From: an uncultured Paracoccaceae bacterium
GTDB lineage: Bacteria; Pseudomonadota; Alphaproteobacteria; Rhodobacterales; Rhodobacteraceae
Assembly (NCBI GenBank): GCA_947493145.1
Contig: CANLPZ010000002.1
Coordinates: forward strand, 891,364-955,363
Length of the DNA stretch: 64,000 nt
Direction of reading: 5' to 3'
In this document: positions 8,644 through 18,397 of the stretch, piece by piece
Layout of the letters: the number at the start of each line of letters is the position of its first letter
Position numbering within the stretch: the first letter of the stretch is position 1
Made by a program: the position numbers and the translations under genes
The notes under the pieces: generated by a model
Told to the model about the DNA's origin: nothing
Seen by the model: the letters and a program-made list of their open reading frames with translations, nothing else
The model's database searches: none

Positions 8644-10140
8644 ATGAGCTTTACACTTGCAATTGTTGGCCGCCCAAATGTCGGCAAATCAACGCTGTTC
8701 AACCGTTTGGTTGGGAAAAAACTGGCATTGGTTGATGACCAACCAGGTGTGACGCGGGATTTGCGCGAAGGCGATGCGCGGCTGGGCGACCTGAAATTTA
8801 CCGTGATCGATACCGCCGGTTTGGAAGAGGCCACAGACGAAAGCCTTCAGGGGCGGATGCGCAAGCTCACCGAACGCGCCGTGGAATTGGCTGATGTGTG
8901 TTTGTTCATGATCGACGCGCGGGCAGGGGTGATGCCAGCTGACGAAGTGTTTGCCGAAATCCTGCGCAAGAAAAATGCCCGCGTGTTTTTGGCCACGAAC
9001 AAGGCTGAAAGCCGCGACAGCGAAGCCGGTGTTTTGGAAGCCTATAGTCTTGGTCTTGGCGACCCGATCCGCATTTCTGCCGAACACGGCGAAGGCATGG
9101 CCGATCTGCATGCAGCTTTGATGCCGGTTGCGGATGAATTTGCTGAAATCGCAAAACGCGAGGCAAAACTGGCGGCTGATCATGCACCAGAAGTCGACGT
9201 TGCAATCGACGGTGAGATCGAAGACGACGATGACCCACAGATGCGCGTACCGACAGAGGCGCGGCCGTTGCAGGTCGCGATTGTTGGCCGTCCGAACGCG
9301 GGTAAATCCACGTTGATCAATCAAATTTTGCGCGAAGACAGAATGCTCACGGGGCCAGAGGCTGGCATCACCCGTGACGCAATCGCCGTCCAAACCACAT
9401 GGGGCGACACGCCGATGCGGATTTTTGACACCGCGGGGATGCGCAAAAAAGCAAAAGTTCAGGAAAAGCTGGAAAAGCTGTCTGTATCAGACGGTTTGCG
9501 CGCAGTGAAATTTGCCGAAGTTGTTGTTGTTTTATTGGACGTGAATATACCCTTTGAACAACAGGATTTGCGGATCGCTGATTTGGCCGAACGCGAAGGT
9601 CGCGCTGTTGTTGTTGCTGTAAACAAATGGGACCTCGAGGACGAAAAACAGCTTAAACTCAAAGATTTGAGAGAGAAATTTAATCGTCTTCTTCCACAGC
9701 TTCGCGGTGCGCCGTTGATCACTGTGTCGGCCAAAACGGGCCGTGGGATGGACCGTCTGAATGACGCGATATTGCGGGCGTACGAAACTTGGAACCGCCG
9801 CGTTCCTACGTCGCAGTTGAACCGTTGGCTCATTGGGATGTTGGAACAACACCCGCCCCCCGCACCGGGTGGAAAACGTATTCGATTGCGGTATATGACC
9901 CAAGTCAAAAGCCGTCCGCCGGCCTTTGTTGTGATGTGCAGCCATCCCGACAAGCTTGCCGAAAGCTATACACGTTATCTGGTCAACGGCCTGCGCGAAG
10001 ACTTTGACATGCCGGGCACGCCAATTCGGTTGTTTATGCGCTCTCAAGCGGATGCCAACCCGTATAAAGACAAGAAAAAATCGACACCGTCGCGATTGCG
10101 CAAGCACCTTGGAAAGCCTGACCACAAAACATCATGGTAA
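8644..10140 (+). CDS. der: Ribosome biogenesis GTPase Der
   Basis: A 498-residue tandem GTPase required for maturation of the 50S subunit. Two complete G domains are visible: the first with GRPNVGKST (residues 9-17), DTAGLEE and TNKAE; the second with GRPNAGKST (around 217), DTAGMRKK and NKWD. A KH-like C-terminal domain contains [16 protein letters not shown]. An acidic linker (EIEDDDDPQ) separates the G domains. Start ATG follows AAGGAC. Third gene of the YfgM-BamB-Der group. The first domain's G4 motif reads NKAE rather than NKxD, a common variant in Der proteins. Confidence 0.95.
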   Translation: MSFTLAIVGRPNVGKSTLFNRLVGKKLALVDDQPGVTRDLREGDARLGDLKFTVIDTAGLEEATDESLQGRMRKLTERAVELADVCLFMIDARAGVMPADEVFAEILRKKNARVFLATNKAESRDSEAGVLEAYSLGLGDPIRISAEHGEGMADLHAALMPVADEFAEIAKREAKLAADHAPEVDVAIDGEIEDDDDPQMRVPTEARPLQVAIVGRPNAGKSTLINQILREDRMLTGPEAGITRDAIAVQTTWGDTPMRIFDTAGMRKKAKVQEKLEKLSVSDGLRAVKFAEVVVVLLDVNIPFEQQDLRIADLAEREGRAVVVAVNKWDLEDEKQLKLKDLREKFNRLLPQLRGAPLITVSAKTGRGMDRLNDAILRAYETWNRRVPTSQLNRWLIGMLEQHPPPAPGGKRIRLRYMTQVKSRPPAFVVMCSHPDKLAESYTRYLVNGLREDFDMPGTPIRLFMRSQADANPYKDKKKSTPSRLRKHLGKPDHKTSW

Positions 10141-10213
10141 GGGTCTCCTAGCTTGATTAAGTGCTCATATTACTTAGGGTTGCAATTGAGTAACTTTGTG
10201 ATGTGGGGGCGCG

Positions 10214-11410
10214 ATGAAGCGTATTGTGATTTGTTGCGACGGCACGTGGAACCGGTCTGACGCGCCGCAACCCACGAATGTCGTCCAAGTGGCGCAAGCG
10301 GTTGCACCGTTTGCCAAACAGGGGCGCAAAACTATTGCGCAGATGGTGATCTATCTTGATGGTGTTGGGTCTGGACGTGGTGCGGGACCAATAAGCAAAT
10401 TTTGTGACCGACAATTGGGCGGTATCTTTGGCTGGGGTCTGCTTGAAAACATCAAAGACGCCTATCGCACACTGATTTTCAATTATGAACCAGGGGATGA
10501 GATTTACATCTTTGGGTTTTCGCGCGGGGCCTATACGGCACGATCCTTGGCGGGGCTTTTGCGCAAATCTGGGTTGTTACCCCGTCATAATGTGAACCGC
10601 ATCGACGAGGCGGTTGATCTTTATCGCCGAACTGGTGACCTAAATCATCCCGATGCGGCCCATATCTGGCAAAAACGGCGGGACCTGTCGCCTGATATTG
10701 CAACAAGCCCCTATGATCTTGCGCAACGGGCTGATGACAGCCACCTTTTGCGGATCACCTATTTGGGTGTTTGGGATACGGTCGGCGCCCTTGGCGTTCC
10801 GTCGGTCCTGTCGACCATTGGCTTTCCTGTGAATTTCTTTAATGAAAAGTATAATTTCCACGACACCGAACTGTCCTCATCTGTTGCGAGCGCGCGCCAT
10901 GCGGTGTCGATCGACGAAAACCGCGCAACCTTTCCACCGGCATTGTGGCACAATCTTGATGACCATGATGACTGTTTTGGTTTGAACAGCCGCTTTCCGG
11001 CACCGCGCAACCGTGACGCGCTTTATCAACAATTGTGGTTTGCGGGTGATCATGGCTCTGTTGGGGGCGGTGGTGATTTCCATGGCTTGTCCAATATAAC
11101 GCGCGAATGGGTCGCCCAAGGCGCCGCGGACCAAGGTTTGGGGTTCAAAACCAACTTTCTTGGCTTTAACCCCGATGAAACGGACGTCTGTGAGCCGGTG
11201 ATCAACGTGCACAAGGTCAGTTGCTCAAAACGTTTGCTCAGGCTGGTTAAACGTCACCGAAAGCAGTTGAAATCCCCAGATCACGTGGCGGAGTCGGTGG
11301 TTTTGCGATTAAAACTTCAGGGCAAAGCTTACGCGCCGCCAACACTGGACCCTTTGCGCGACGCACTGCAGCACCGCATTGATACGCTGCCGCTGACGCC
11401 ACCAAAATAA
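10214..11410 (+). CDS. DUF2235 domain protein (alpha/beta-hydrolase-like)
   Basis: A 398-residue protein whose start, MKRIVICCDGTWN, and internal motifs IYIFGFSRGAYTARSLAG (GxSxG-type nucleophile elbow at about residues 100-117) and LWFAGDHGSVGGGG define the DUF2235 family. In other bacteria the domain occurs in phospholipase effectors of type VI secretion systems (Tle1-like). Here there is no VgrG, PAAR, immunity-type or secretion gene beside it and no signal peptide, so an intracellular lipid or ester hydrolase role is as likely. Start ATG is preceded by GGGGGCGCG. It stands alone, downstream of der and before a gene-poor stretch. Confidence 0.85.
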   Translation: MKRIVICCDGTWNRSDAPQPTNVVQVAQAVAPFAKQGRKTIAQMVIYLDGVGSGRGAGPISKFCDRQLGGIFGWGLLENIKDAYRTLIFNYEPGDEIYIFGFSRGAYTARSLAGLLRKSGLLPRHNVNRIDEAVDLYRRTGDLNHPDAAHIWQKRRDLSPDIATSPYDLAQRADDSHLLRITYLGVWDTVGALGVPSVLSTIGFPVNFFNEKYNFHDTELSSSVASARHAVSIDENRATFPPALWHNLDDHDDCFGLNSRFPAPRNRDALYQQLWFAGDHGSVGGGGDFHGLSNITREWVAQGAADQGLGFKTNFLGFNPDETDVCEPVINVHKVSCSKRLLRLVKRHRKQLKSPDHVAESVVLRLKLQGKAYAPPTLDPLRDALQHRIDTLPLTPPK

Positions 11411-12172
11411 AGGTCGGCTGCGGTTTTATCGCGGAAAAAAAACGGCTGACCGTCAGATCGCATTGTATTGTCGGTCGGTGTCGAACGCCGCGAAACGTTG
11501 ACTCGATGCTAAGAATTTTCCGAGTCTTTTTAAACTGTCTCGTCACGCAATATTGGCCAATACGTCAATCATTTCTGAGCCAAAGCGGACATGAGGCTCG
11601 ACCAGATTCGATGACAGCAACGCGGACATAGCCGACGTCCAACTTTGAACGCTAGACCGTCATCTCGCGGCATCCGGCACACACTGTCTTACCAGTGACA
11701 TTCAATCGCAACCGTCGCTACTACCATCAAAGCTATCTCCACCGTTGTGGACCTCGTCGCTAGCGTTTGGGGAAAGAGCAAGTCGGAAAAATCCAAGTGC
11801 GGATGCTAGCCCGCCACACCAATACCAAGCGCTGGAAAGATGCAGGCTAAATGCAAAAACCAGAATGCATATTCCGACTAGAAACAGAGCGGGTCCGAAC
11901 GCTACACGAACATTTTCACAAAATAGAACCCAATAAACGTTCATTTTAGTAGCCTCATGATACAAAGGGCGGGCATCGACTGACCTTTGGGCGCAGAAGA
12001 GCATGCGAATAAGGCATCAGTTTGGCTTCAAGTGCTGCATCTACCCCCATGAACACTCTGGGCTCAAACCCGCCATTCGCTGTATCTTGCCCGAACGTCC
12101 GGTTTTAATTGGTCGGGTCTGTTATTGACGCACTGGTCAAAGTTATCTGACATTCAACAGTTGGAAAAATTC
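11411..12172. other. Low-coding intergenic stretch
   Basis: Apart from the possible small membrane protein at 11702-11944, no frame here has a credible start, RBS and recognisable protein. The bases at 11411-11700 and 11945-12172 show no repeats, tRNA or strong terminator. They may be decayed remnants of genes, but no parent gene was recognised. Confidence 0.4.
11702..11944 (-). CDS. Small hypothetical membrane protein
   Basis: An 80-residue open frame with two hydrophobic segments (about residues 13-33 and 38-54) and an acidic, Ser/Asp-rich tail. The ATG at 11944 is preceded by TGAGG eight bases upstream, which favours translation; the frame is open 20 codons further upstream but without such a site. 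Not recognised as a known family. It lies inside an 819-base stretch otherwise lacking convincing genes, and its Cys/Trp/Ser-rich composition differs from its neighbours, so it may be recently acquired or a chance frame. Confidence 0.35.
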   Translation of the reverse strand: MNVYWVLFCENVRVAFGPALFLVGICILVFAFSLHLSSAWYWCGGLASALGFFRLALSPNASDEVHNGGDSFDGSSDGCD

Positions 12173-12200
12173 GGGCGGGACCGCGCCAGCGGTCCCGCCC
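12173..12200 (-). terminator. serS intrinsic terminator
   Basis: A perfect 12-bp stem (GGGCGGGACCGC / GCGGTCCCGCCC) with a GCCA loop. Read on the minus strand it is followed by GAATTTTTCC, giving the U tract. It lies 30 bases after the serS stop. Confidence 0.8.
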
Positions 12201-12229
12201 TGTGTCGGCGCCAGAGGCGTCGAAACCTC

Positions 12230-13522
12230 TTAAACCAATTGCCCATCCGCTGAAATCTTGGTCTTGCCGCCCAGATAGCCGTGCAGCACCTTTGGCAGTT
12301 CAACTGATCCGTCCTCTTGTTGGCCGTTTTCCAGCACAGCGATCAGACAACGACCAACGGCCAAACCAGATCCATTGAGCGTGTGCACAAATTGTGGCTT
12401 ACTGCCGCCTGCTGGTTTGAAACGCGCGTTCATCCGGCGTGCTTGGAAGTCGCCTGTGGTGGAAACAGATGAAATCTCGCGATAGCTATCTTGTCCTGGC
12501 AACCATGCTTCGATGTCGAACGTCCGACGCGCGCCAAAGCCCATATCGCCCGTGCACAAAACCACCGTCCGATAAGGAACGCCAAGCTGTTCCAAAATAT
12601 CTTCGGCACAACGCAACATCCGTTTTTGTTCGTCGTCCGATTTATCCGGATGCGTGACCGCGACCATTTCGACCTTTTCGAACTGGTGTTGGCGCAACAT
12701 GCCAGATGTGTCACGCCCCGCAGACCCAGCTTCGGAGCGGAAACACAAAGAATGCGCGGTGTAGCGGCGGGGCAAGTCGCTTTCGTCAATCGTGTGACCG
12801 GCCGCAATATAGGTTAGCGGAACTTCGGATGTGGGGATCAGCCACATGCCTTCGGTGGTCTGGTAACTGTCTTCGCCGAATTTCGGTAATTTGTCAGTTC
12901 CATACATGGCCTCGTCCCGCACCAAAACGGGCGGCACGGTTTCAACCATACCGTTTTTGTCCACATGCGTGTCGACCATAAACTGCGCCAACGCGCGGTT
13001 TACACGGGCTACAGCGCCAGACAGCAATACAAAACGACTGCCAGACATTTTTGCCGCGGTTTCGAAATCCATGGAGTCTGCGACGCCCGCGATTTCAAAA
13101 TGCTCTTTTGGTGTGAACCCGAATTCGCGGGGCGTGCCCCAACGGTTCACTTCGACATTGTCGTCTTCGTCGTCGCCATTTGGCACATCGTCATAGGGCA
13201 GGTTTGGAATTTCCGCCAAAGCCGCGGTCAGTTCCGCGTTTTTGTCTTTGGCCTTTTCATTCATCTCCGCCACTTCGGCCTTTTTCTCACCGACCAAGGC
13301 ACGCAACCGTTCAAATTCGGCCTCGTCACCACGGCCTTTCGCCGCGCCAACTTCTTTTGAGGCTTTGTTTTGTTCCGCCTGCGCGGTTTCCGCCGCCAGA
13401 ATTAGCGCGCGTCGCTCTTCGTCGAGGGCCAACAAACGGGACGAGACCGCATCATCTCCGCGACGAGAAAGCGCGGCATCAAATGCAGCTGGGTTTTCGC
13501 GGATAAGTTTGATGTCATGCAT
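12230..13522 (-). CDS. serS: Seryl-tRNA synthetase
   Basis: A 430-residue class II aminoacyl-tRNA synthetase that charges tRNA-Ser and tRNA-Sec. It has an N-terminal coiled-coil arm (about residues 30-105, rich in Glu/Lys/Ala), a motif 2 loop [20 protein letters not shown] and motif 3 [18 protein letters not shown] near residue 385. Length matches the family. The ATG follows GAGGAC. It is transcribed divergently from yajC across a 227-base gap and ends at a strong hairpin terminator. Confidence 0.96.
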   Translation of the reverse strand: MHDIKLIRENPAAFDAALSRRGDDAVSSRLLALDEERRALILAAETAQAEQNKASKEVGAAKGRGDEAEFERLRALVGEKKAEVAEMNEKAKDKNAELTAALAEIPNLPYDDVPNGDDEDDNVEVNRWGTPREFGFTPKEHFEIAGVADSMDFETAAKMSGSRFVLLSGAVARVNRALAQFMVDTHVDKNGMVETVPPVLVRDEAMYGTDKLPKFGEDSYQTTEGMWLIPTSEVPLTYIAAGHTIDESDLPRRYTAHSLCFRSEAGSAGRDTSGMLRQHQFEKVEMVAVTHPDKSDDEQKRMLRCAEDILEQLGVPYRTVVLCTGDMGFGARRTFDIEAWLPGQDSYREISSVSTTGDFQARRMNARFKPAGGSKPQFVHTLNGSGLAVGRCLIAVLENGQQEDGSVELPKVLHGYLGGKTKISADGQLV

Positions 13523-13749
13523 CGGTCTGTCCTCTTTCTTTGCTATGAATCACTCGTGCCTTATGGCCCATTTTCGACGCCCATTAAAAGGGGGCACAAA
13601 AAACCATCATGCGACGATGTAATTCTGCCCTTTGCGCCTATATTTAACGAAACTTAATCGCGGTTGGGCCGTTGCCAATTCGGCGTGTCCCAAGTAACGT
13701 GCCGCGACTTGAATATGCGCTTTTGCGCCACCCATGACACGAGGTCCAC

Positions 13750-14019
13750 ATGGAACAGCTGATTTTTCCACTTCTGATCGTAGCGATCATGTATTTTATT
13801 TTGATCCGCCCACAGCAAAAGGCGGCCAAAGAACATCGCGCGATGATCGAGGCGGTTCGCCGTGGGGACCAAGTCGTAACCCAAGGTGGGTTGATCGGCA
13901 AAGTGGTTAAAGTCAAAGACGACAATGAAATCGAAGTCGAAATTGCCAAAGACACCAATGTCCGCGTAGTGAAATCGACTTTGGCCAAAGTGGTCAACAA
14001 GACTGAACCAGCGAAATAA
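13750..14019 (+). CDS. yajC: Preprotein translocase subunit YajC
   Basis: An 89-residue single-span protein (LIFPLLIVAIMYFILI, residues 4-19), followed by the family block RPQQKAAKEHRAMIEAVRRGD and a small cytoplasmic domain. YajC associates with SecDF in the Sec holotranslocon. It is the first gene of yajC-secD-secF, 36 bases before secD. The ATG follows GAGG at a suitable distance. Confidence 0.93.
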   Translation: MEQLIFPLLIVAIMYFILIRPQQKAAKEHRAMIEAVRRGDQVVTQGGLIGKVVKVKDDNEIEVEIAKDTNVRVVKSTLAKVVNKTEPAK

Positions 14020-14055
14020 ACGCGTAAAACGTCTTTCGGCCTGAGGGGGCACGAC

Positions 14056-15717
14056 ATGTTGCAAATCTCTATGTGGAGACGGGTGCTGATTTGGGCCACC
14101 GTGGTAATCGGGCTGTTGTTGGCCTTGCCCAATGGTTTTTACACCCGCGTTGAAACCTCTAACGATGCGCGCGCGGCCTTGGTGGCTGGCGGAACAGGGC
14201 AGGGGTTGGAAGAACAAGCCGGCTTATGGCCTTCGTTCCTGCCATCTGGTCTTGTGAACCTTGGGTTGGATTTGCGCGGCGGGGCGCATTTGCTGGCCGA
14301 AGTCCAAGTCGAAGACGTCTATGAAAGCCGACTTGAAGGCATGTGGCCGGATGTTTTGGCCGCGCTGCGCGCCGAACGTGAAACGATTGGCACCATTCGA
14401 TTGCAAGATGGCGCCTCAGACGAGCTGCGTATCCGGATCGCCAACCCTGATCAAATCGCCCGCGCGGTCGAAGTGGTCCAAGGTTTGGCGCGCCCAATTG
14501 TGACTTTAACAGGTGTTGGCGCAAACGACATCGATGTGCGTGCTGAAGGTGCAGACGTTGTTGTTATGTTGTCAGAGGCAGAACGTCTTGCCACCGACCA
14601 ACGCACGGTTCAACAGTCCTTGGAAATCGTACGCCGCCGAATTGACGAAGTCGGGACCCGCGAACCGACGATCCAACGTCAAGGCGCTGATCGGATTTTG
14701 ATCCAAGTGCCGGGCATTGGATCTGCCGAAGAGCTGAAACAAATTATCGGCACCACGGCGCAGCTGACCTTTCAACCTGTTGTTGGGCGTTCGTCTGACC
14801 AAAATTCAAACCCAGGTGCGGGCAATGAACTGCTGCCCTCAATTGATGAAGAAGGCATTTATTACGCGTTGGAACGGACACCCGTTGTAACGGGCGAGGA
14901 ATTGGTCGATGCACAACCGGCATTTGACCAAAATGGCCGCCCAGCGGTGAATTTCCGGTTCAATCCTTCAGGTGCCCGTAAATTTGGCGATTACACGCTG
15001 GAAAACATCGGCAGCCCGTTTGCGATTGTGTTGGATGACGAAGTCGTATCTGCCCCAACCATTCAGGCACATATTTCTGGTGGTTCCGGCATCATTACCG
15101 GTAATTTTTCCGTTGAAGAAAGCACCAATTTAGCCGTGTTGTTGCGCGCAGGGGCTTTGCCTGCTGAATTGGTCTTCCTCGAAGAACGCACCATCGGCCC
15201 CGAACTGGGCCAAGACAGCATTGATGCTGGCCGCATCGCTTGTCTTGTTGCCTTTGCGGCGGTGCTGGTGTTTATGTTCCTGAGCTATGGTTTGTTTGGT
15301 CTGTTTGCGAATGTCGCTTTGATCATCAACGTCGGTTTGATCTTTGGTCTGTTGTCACTTGTTGGCGCAACATTGACCTTGCCCGGTATTGCAGGGATCG
15401 TTTTGACCATCGGTATGGCCGTGGACGCCAATGTGTTGATATTTGAACGTATCCGCGAAGAACTGAAATCCGCCAAAGGTCCGGCACGTGCGATTGAGCT
15501 GGGCTATGAAAAAGCACTGTCCGCCATTTTGGACGCCAATATCACCACCTTTATCACGGCGTTCATCCTGTTCGCGATGGGGTCCGGTCCAGTGCGTGGC
15601 TTTGCCATTACGCTTGGGCTTGGCATTATCACATCCGTATTCACGGCGATCTTTGTCACTCGCTTGATTGTGGTCACATGGTTTGACCGCCGCCGCCCAA
15701 AAACGTTGGAGATCTGA
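14056..15717 (+). CDS. secD: Protein translocase subunit SecD
   Basis: A 553-residue inner-membrane subunit that uses the proton gradient to help complete Sec-dependent export. It shows TM1 (VLIWATVVIGLLLALP), the conserved LGLDLRGGAHLLAEV motif, a large periplasmic P1 region with YALERTPVVTGEELVDA, and five C-terminal membrane spans including GIAGIVLTIGMAVDANVLIF. The ATG follows GAGGGGG. Its stop is one base before the secF ATG, so the two are translationally coupled. Confidence 0.95.
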   Translation: MLQISMWRRVLIWATVVIGLLLALPNGFYTRVETSNDARAALVAGGTGQGLEEQAGLWPSFLPSGLVNLGLDLRGGAHLLAEVQVEDVYESRLEGMWPDVLAALRAERETIGTIRLQDGASDELRIRIANPDQIARAVEVVQGLARPIVTLTGVGANDIDVRAEGADVVVMLSEAERLATDQRTVQQSLEIVRRRIDEVGTREPTIQRQGADRILIQVPGIGSAEELKQIIGTTAQLTFQPVVGRSSDQNSNPGAGNELLPSIDEEGIYYALERTPVVTGEELVDAQPAFDQNGRPAVNFRFNPSGARKFGDYTLENIGSPFAIVLDDEVVSAPTIQAHISGGSGIITGNFSVEESTNLAVLLRAGALPAELVFLEERTIGPELGQDSIDAGRIACLVAFAAVLVFMFLSYGLFGLFANVALIINVGLIFGLLSLVGATLTLPGIAGIVLTIGMAVDANVLIFERIREELKSAKGPARAIELGYEKALSAILDANITTFITAFILFAMGSGPVRGFAITLGLGIITSVFTAIFVTRLIVVTWFDRRRPKTLEI

Positions 15718-15718
15718 T

Positions 15719-16696
15719 ATGAGACTTCGTTTGGTTCCCCAAAAAACGAATTGGAATTTCTTTGGCCTGTCAAAAGTGACACTGGGCTTTTCCATTGCTG
15801 CGATGATCGTATCGCTGGTGTTGTTTCTTTCTATGGGCCTGAATTTCGGGATCGATTTCCGTGGTGGGACAACGATCCGAACCGAAAGCACCCAGCAAGT
15901 TGACGTTGCGAGTTACCGTGCGGCCATCGAACCTTTGGGATTGGGCGACATCACAATTTCCGAAGTATTCGACCCAAGTTTTGGTGCGGATCAATACGTC
16001 ACCCAAATCCGCATTCAGGCACAAGAGGGCGAAGAGGCGTCAAGCTCTGACATGATTGAACAGGTGGGCGTTGCTTTGTCTGCAATCGACAGTGGGCTTG
16101 TGTTGCCATTTCCAGCGGTGGAAAGCGTTGGGCCAAAAGTGTCAGGCGAGCTGATCCAAACCGCTGTTATCGCGGTGGTTTTAGCGATTGCGGCTGTTCT
16201 TGGCTATATCTGGTTGCGATTTGAATGGCAGTTTGCGCTTGGCGCTGTTGCGGCATTGGTCCACGACGTCGTGCTGACCATTGGTATCTTTGCCTTGTTA
16301 CAAATCAAATTCGATTTGGCGATCATCGCGGCCTTGCTGACCATCGTTGGCTATTCGTTGAACGACACCGTGGTTGTGTTTGACCGTGTGCGTGAAAACT
16401 TGCGTCGGTTCAAACAGAAGGCGTTGAAGGACGTGTTAAACCTATCGATCAATGAAACGCTAAGCCGGACTGTGATGACGTCCGTGACCACGTTGATCGC
16501 GTTGATTTCCCTGTTCGTCTTGGGCGGTGATGTGATCCGTGGGTTTGTGTTTGCCATGATCTGGGGCGTTATTGTCGGGACCTATTCATCGGTGTTTGTT
16601 GCCTCTGCAATCTTGTTGCTGTTGGGCGTTAAACGCGATTGGTCGAAAAAGGACCCCAAAGACATCGGCGGACAATACGCCAATATCGACGCGTAA
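15719..16696 (+). CDS. secF: Protein translocase subunit SecF
   Basis: A 325-residue partner of SecD with six membrane spans. The signature GLNFGIDFRGGTTI follows TM1, and LLTIVGYSLNDTVVVFDRVREN marks TM4/5. The reading frame is open 17 codons upstream inside secD, but the ATG at 15719 is chosen because GGAG sits seven bases ahead and conserved sequence begins there (RLVPQKTNWNFF). The TAA stop abuts the ATG of the following Mth938-like gene without any gap. Confidence 0.95.
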   Translation: MRLRLVPQKTNWNFFGLSKVTLGFSIAAMIVSLVLFLSMGLNFGIDFRGGTTIRTESTQQVDVASYRAAIEPLGLGDITISEVFDPSFGADQYVTQIRIQAQEGEEASSSDMIEQVGVALSAIDSGLVLPFPAVESVGPKVSGELIQTAVIAVVLAIAAVLGYIWLRFEWQFALGAVAALVHDVVLTIGIFALLQIKFDLAIIAALLTIVGYSLNDTVVVFDRVRENLRRFKQKALKDVLNLSINETLSRTVMTSVTTLIALISLFVLGGDVIRGFVFAMIWGVIVGTYSSVFVASAILLLLGVKRDWSKKDPKDIGGQYANIDA

Positions 16697-17083
16697 ATGC
16701 AACTGTCTGAAATTACATATCACGACCACGCCCCGATCTCTGGATACGGGGCGGGTTTTTTTCGTGTTGGCGAAATGCGCCATGATGGGGCTGTGCTGGT
16801 CACGCCCGCGGCCGTTGCGCCATGGTCCGGATACGACGATATCGACAGCTTGTTGAAACTGGCGGGTGACGTGGATGTTTTGTTTGTCGGTACCGGTGCG
16901 GAAATCGCGCATTTGCCGGCTGGATTACGTGATCAGTTGGAAGAGGCCGGTTTGGGCGTCGAGGTGATGAATTCCCCGTCAGCGTGTCGGACCTATAATG
17001 TGCTGTTGTCCGAAGGGCGTCGCATCGCCGCAGCGCTGATCCCTGTTCGATCAACCCTTTGCCACAGCCCGATTTTCCGCTAG
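16697..17083 (+). CDS. Mth938-like domain-containing protein
   Basis: A 128-residue cytoplasmic protein with the Mth938/NDUFAF3 fold: a beta strand start (LSEITYHDHAPISGYG), FRVGEM, VLFVGTGAEI and MNSPSACRTYNVLLSEGRRIAAALIPV. Mitochondrial relatives (NDUFAF3) assist complex I assembly; the bacterial role is unknown. It begins immediately after the secF stop and lies four bases before ccmA, linking sec and ccm genes. A terminator-like hairpin overlaps codons 11-22 of this gene, so readthrough or translation may set its expression. Confidence 0.85.
   Translation: MQLSEITYHDHAPISGYGAGFFRVGEMRHDGAVLVTPAAVAPWSGYDDIDSLLKLAGDVDVLFVGTGAEIAHLPAGLRDQLEEAGLGVEVMNSPSACRTYNVLLSEGRRIAAALIPVRSTLCHSPIFR
16729..16762 (+). 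terminator. Terminator-like hairpin inside the Mth938-like gene
   Basis: Perfect 7-bp arms CGCCCCG / CGGGGCG with an 11-base loop, followed by GG and seven T residues. It has full intrinsic-terminator form on the plus strand, yet lies within codons 11-22 of the gene downstream of secF. It could end the yajC-secD-secF transcript unless ribosomes moving on from secF melt it. Confidence 0.5.
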
Positions 17084-17087
17084 GCCT

Positions 17088-17714
17088 ATGGTTATGACAT
17101 TGGTGGCGAAAAATATTGCTGTTGAACGCGGCGGTCGGGTGATTTTGAAAGACGTGAATTTCACGCTTCAAAAGGGGCAGGCACTTATTTTGCGCGGTCA
17201 CAATGGGATCGGCAAAACCACATTGCTACGCAGCCTTGCTGGGCTTCAACCCTTTGTGACGGGACAGGTGGACGCGGACATGGACACCGTCGCCTATGCC
17301 AGCCACGCAGATGGGGTGAAATCGCAACTGAGCGTTTGGGAAAATCTGGAATTTTGGGCGCAGACCTATGGCACAGACCTGTCCGATGATGTGTTGGAAA
17401 GTTTCGACATTGCAGATTTGAAAACCCGCCGCGCGGCGACATTGTCGTCAGGGCAAAAACGGCGTCTGGGATTGGCACGTTTGGCCGTTTTGCCATCAAA
17501 AATTTTACTGTTGGATGAACCCACGATTTCGTTGGACGCGGCCTCTGTTCGGTTGTTTGCCGATTTTATCACCGCGCATTTGGCAAAGGGCGGTAGCGCG
17601 CTGATCGCGACGCATATCGACCTTGGCTTGCCGGACGTCGAAGAATTGGATCTTTCGCCGTTTGTCACCAGCGCAGACGCGCCAAATGATGGGTTTGACG
17701 AGGCGTTTATATGA
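17088..17714 (+). CDS. ccmA: Heme ABC exporter ATP-binding protein CcmA
   Basis: A 208-residue ABC ATPase of the cytochrome c maturation system I. Walker A is GHNGIGKTT (residues 37-45), the signature is LSSGQKRRLGLAR and Walker B is ILLLDEPT. With CcmB it powers release of heme-loaded CcmE from CcmC. Length fits CcmA. The ATGA overlap with ccmB shows coupling. It is the first of five ccm genes here; ccmE, ccmF and ccmH are not in the window. Confidence 0.93.
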   Translation: MVMTLVAKNIAVERGGRVILKDVNFTLQKGQALILRGHNGIGKTTLLRSLAGLQPFVTGQVDADMDTVAYASHADGVKSQLSVWENLEFWAQTYGTDLSDDVLESFDIADLKTRRAATLSSGQKRRLGLARLAVLPSKILLLDEPTISLDAASVRLFADFITAHLAKGGSALIATHIDLGLPDVEELDLSPFVTSADAPNDGFDEAFI

Positions 17715-18367
17715 TCGCGCTATTGCGTCGAGATTTGCGATTGGCGATCCGCGCAGGTGGCGGGTTCGGGCTGGCCTTGGCGTTTTTTCTGATCGTTGTT
17801 GTTTTGGTTCCCTTTGGCGTCGGCGCGGACATGGCGGTGCTGGGCCGTGTGGCCGCAGGGGTGTTATGGACGGGTGCGATTTTGGCGTGTCTTTTGTCAC
17901 TGGACCGGATGTTTGCACTGGACTTCGAAGATGGGTCGTTGGAATTGCTGGTGACGTCACCATTGCCCACCGAGGGGATCGTATTGGCCAAAGCTGCGGC
18001 CCATTGGATCACAACAGGATTGCCATTGTCGTTGGCGGCGCCGGTTTTGGGCATTTTGTTAAACTTACCACCGCACGGGGCGGTTTGGATGGTGATCAGC
18101 CTTTTGGTTGGGACACCGGCACTTAGCATAATCGGAGCCTTTGGCGCCGCATTGACCGTTGGGATTAAACGCGGCGGGTTGTTGTTGTCGATCTTGGTAT
18201 TGCCGATGTATGTGCCCACATTGATCTTTGGGGCTGAAGTCGCGCGGCGAGGGTCAGAGGGAGTGGCGCTTGGGTCATCTTTGGTCATGTTGTGCGCGAT
18301 TAGCCTTTTGGCTGTGGGCCTGTTGCCTTTTGCCGCATCCAAAGTATTACGGATAAACCTTAAATAG
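17711..18367 (+). CDS. ccmB: Heme exporter protein CcmB
   Basis: A 218-residue polytopic membrane protein with about six spans. It begins MIALLRRDLRLAIRAGGG and contains the CcmB block LACLLSLDRMFALDFEDGSL. It forms the membrane part of the CcmAB ABC complex. It overlaps ccmA by four bases and is followed 30 bases later by ccmC. Confidence 0.92.
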   Translation: MIALLRRDLRLAIRAGGGFGLALAFFLIVVVLVPFGVGADMAVLGRVAAGVLWTGAILACLLSLDRMFALDFEDGSLELLVTSPLPTEGIVLAKAAAHWITTGLPLSLAAPVLGILLNLPPHGAVWMVISLLVGTPALSIIGAFGAALTVGIKRGGLLLSILVLPMYVPTLIFGAEVARRGSEGVALGSSLVMLCAISLLAVGLLPFAASKVLRINLK

Positions 18368-18397
18368 CCTCGCGAACGCGTCGCCAAAGGATCGCAT

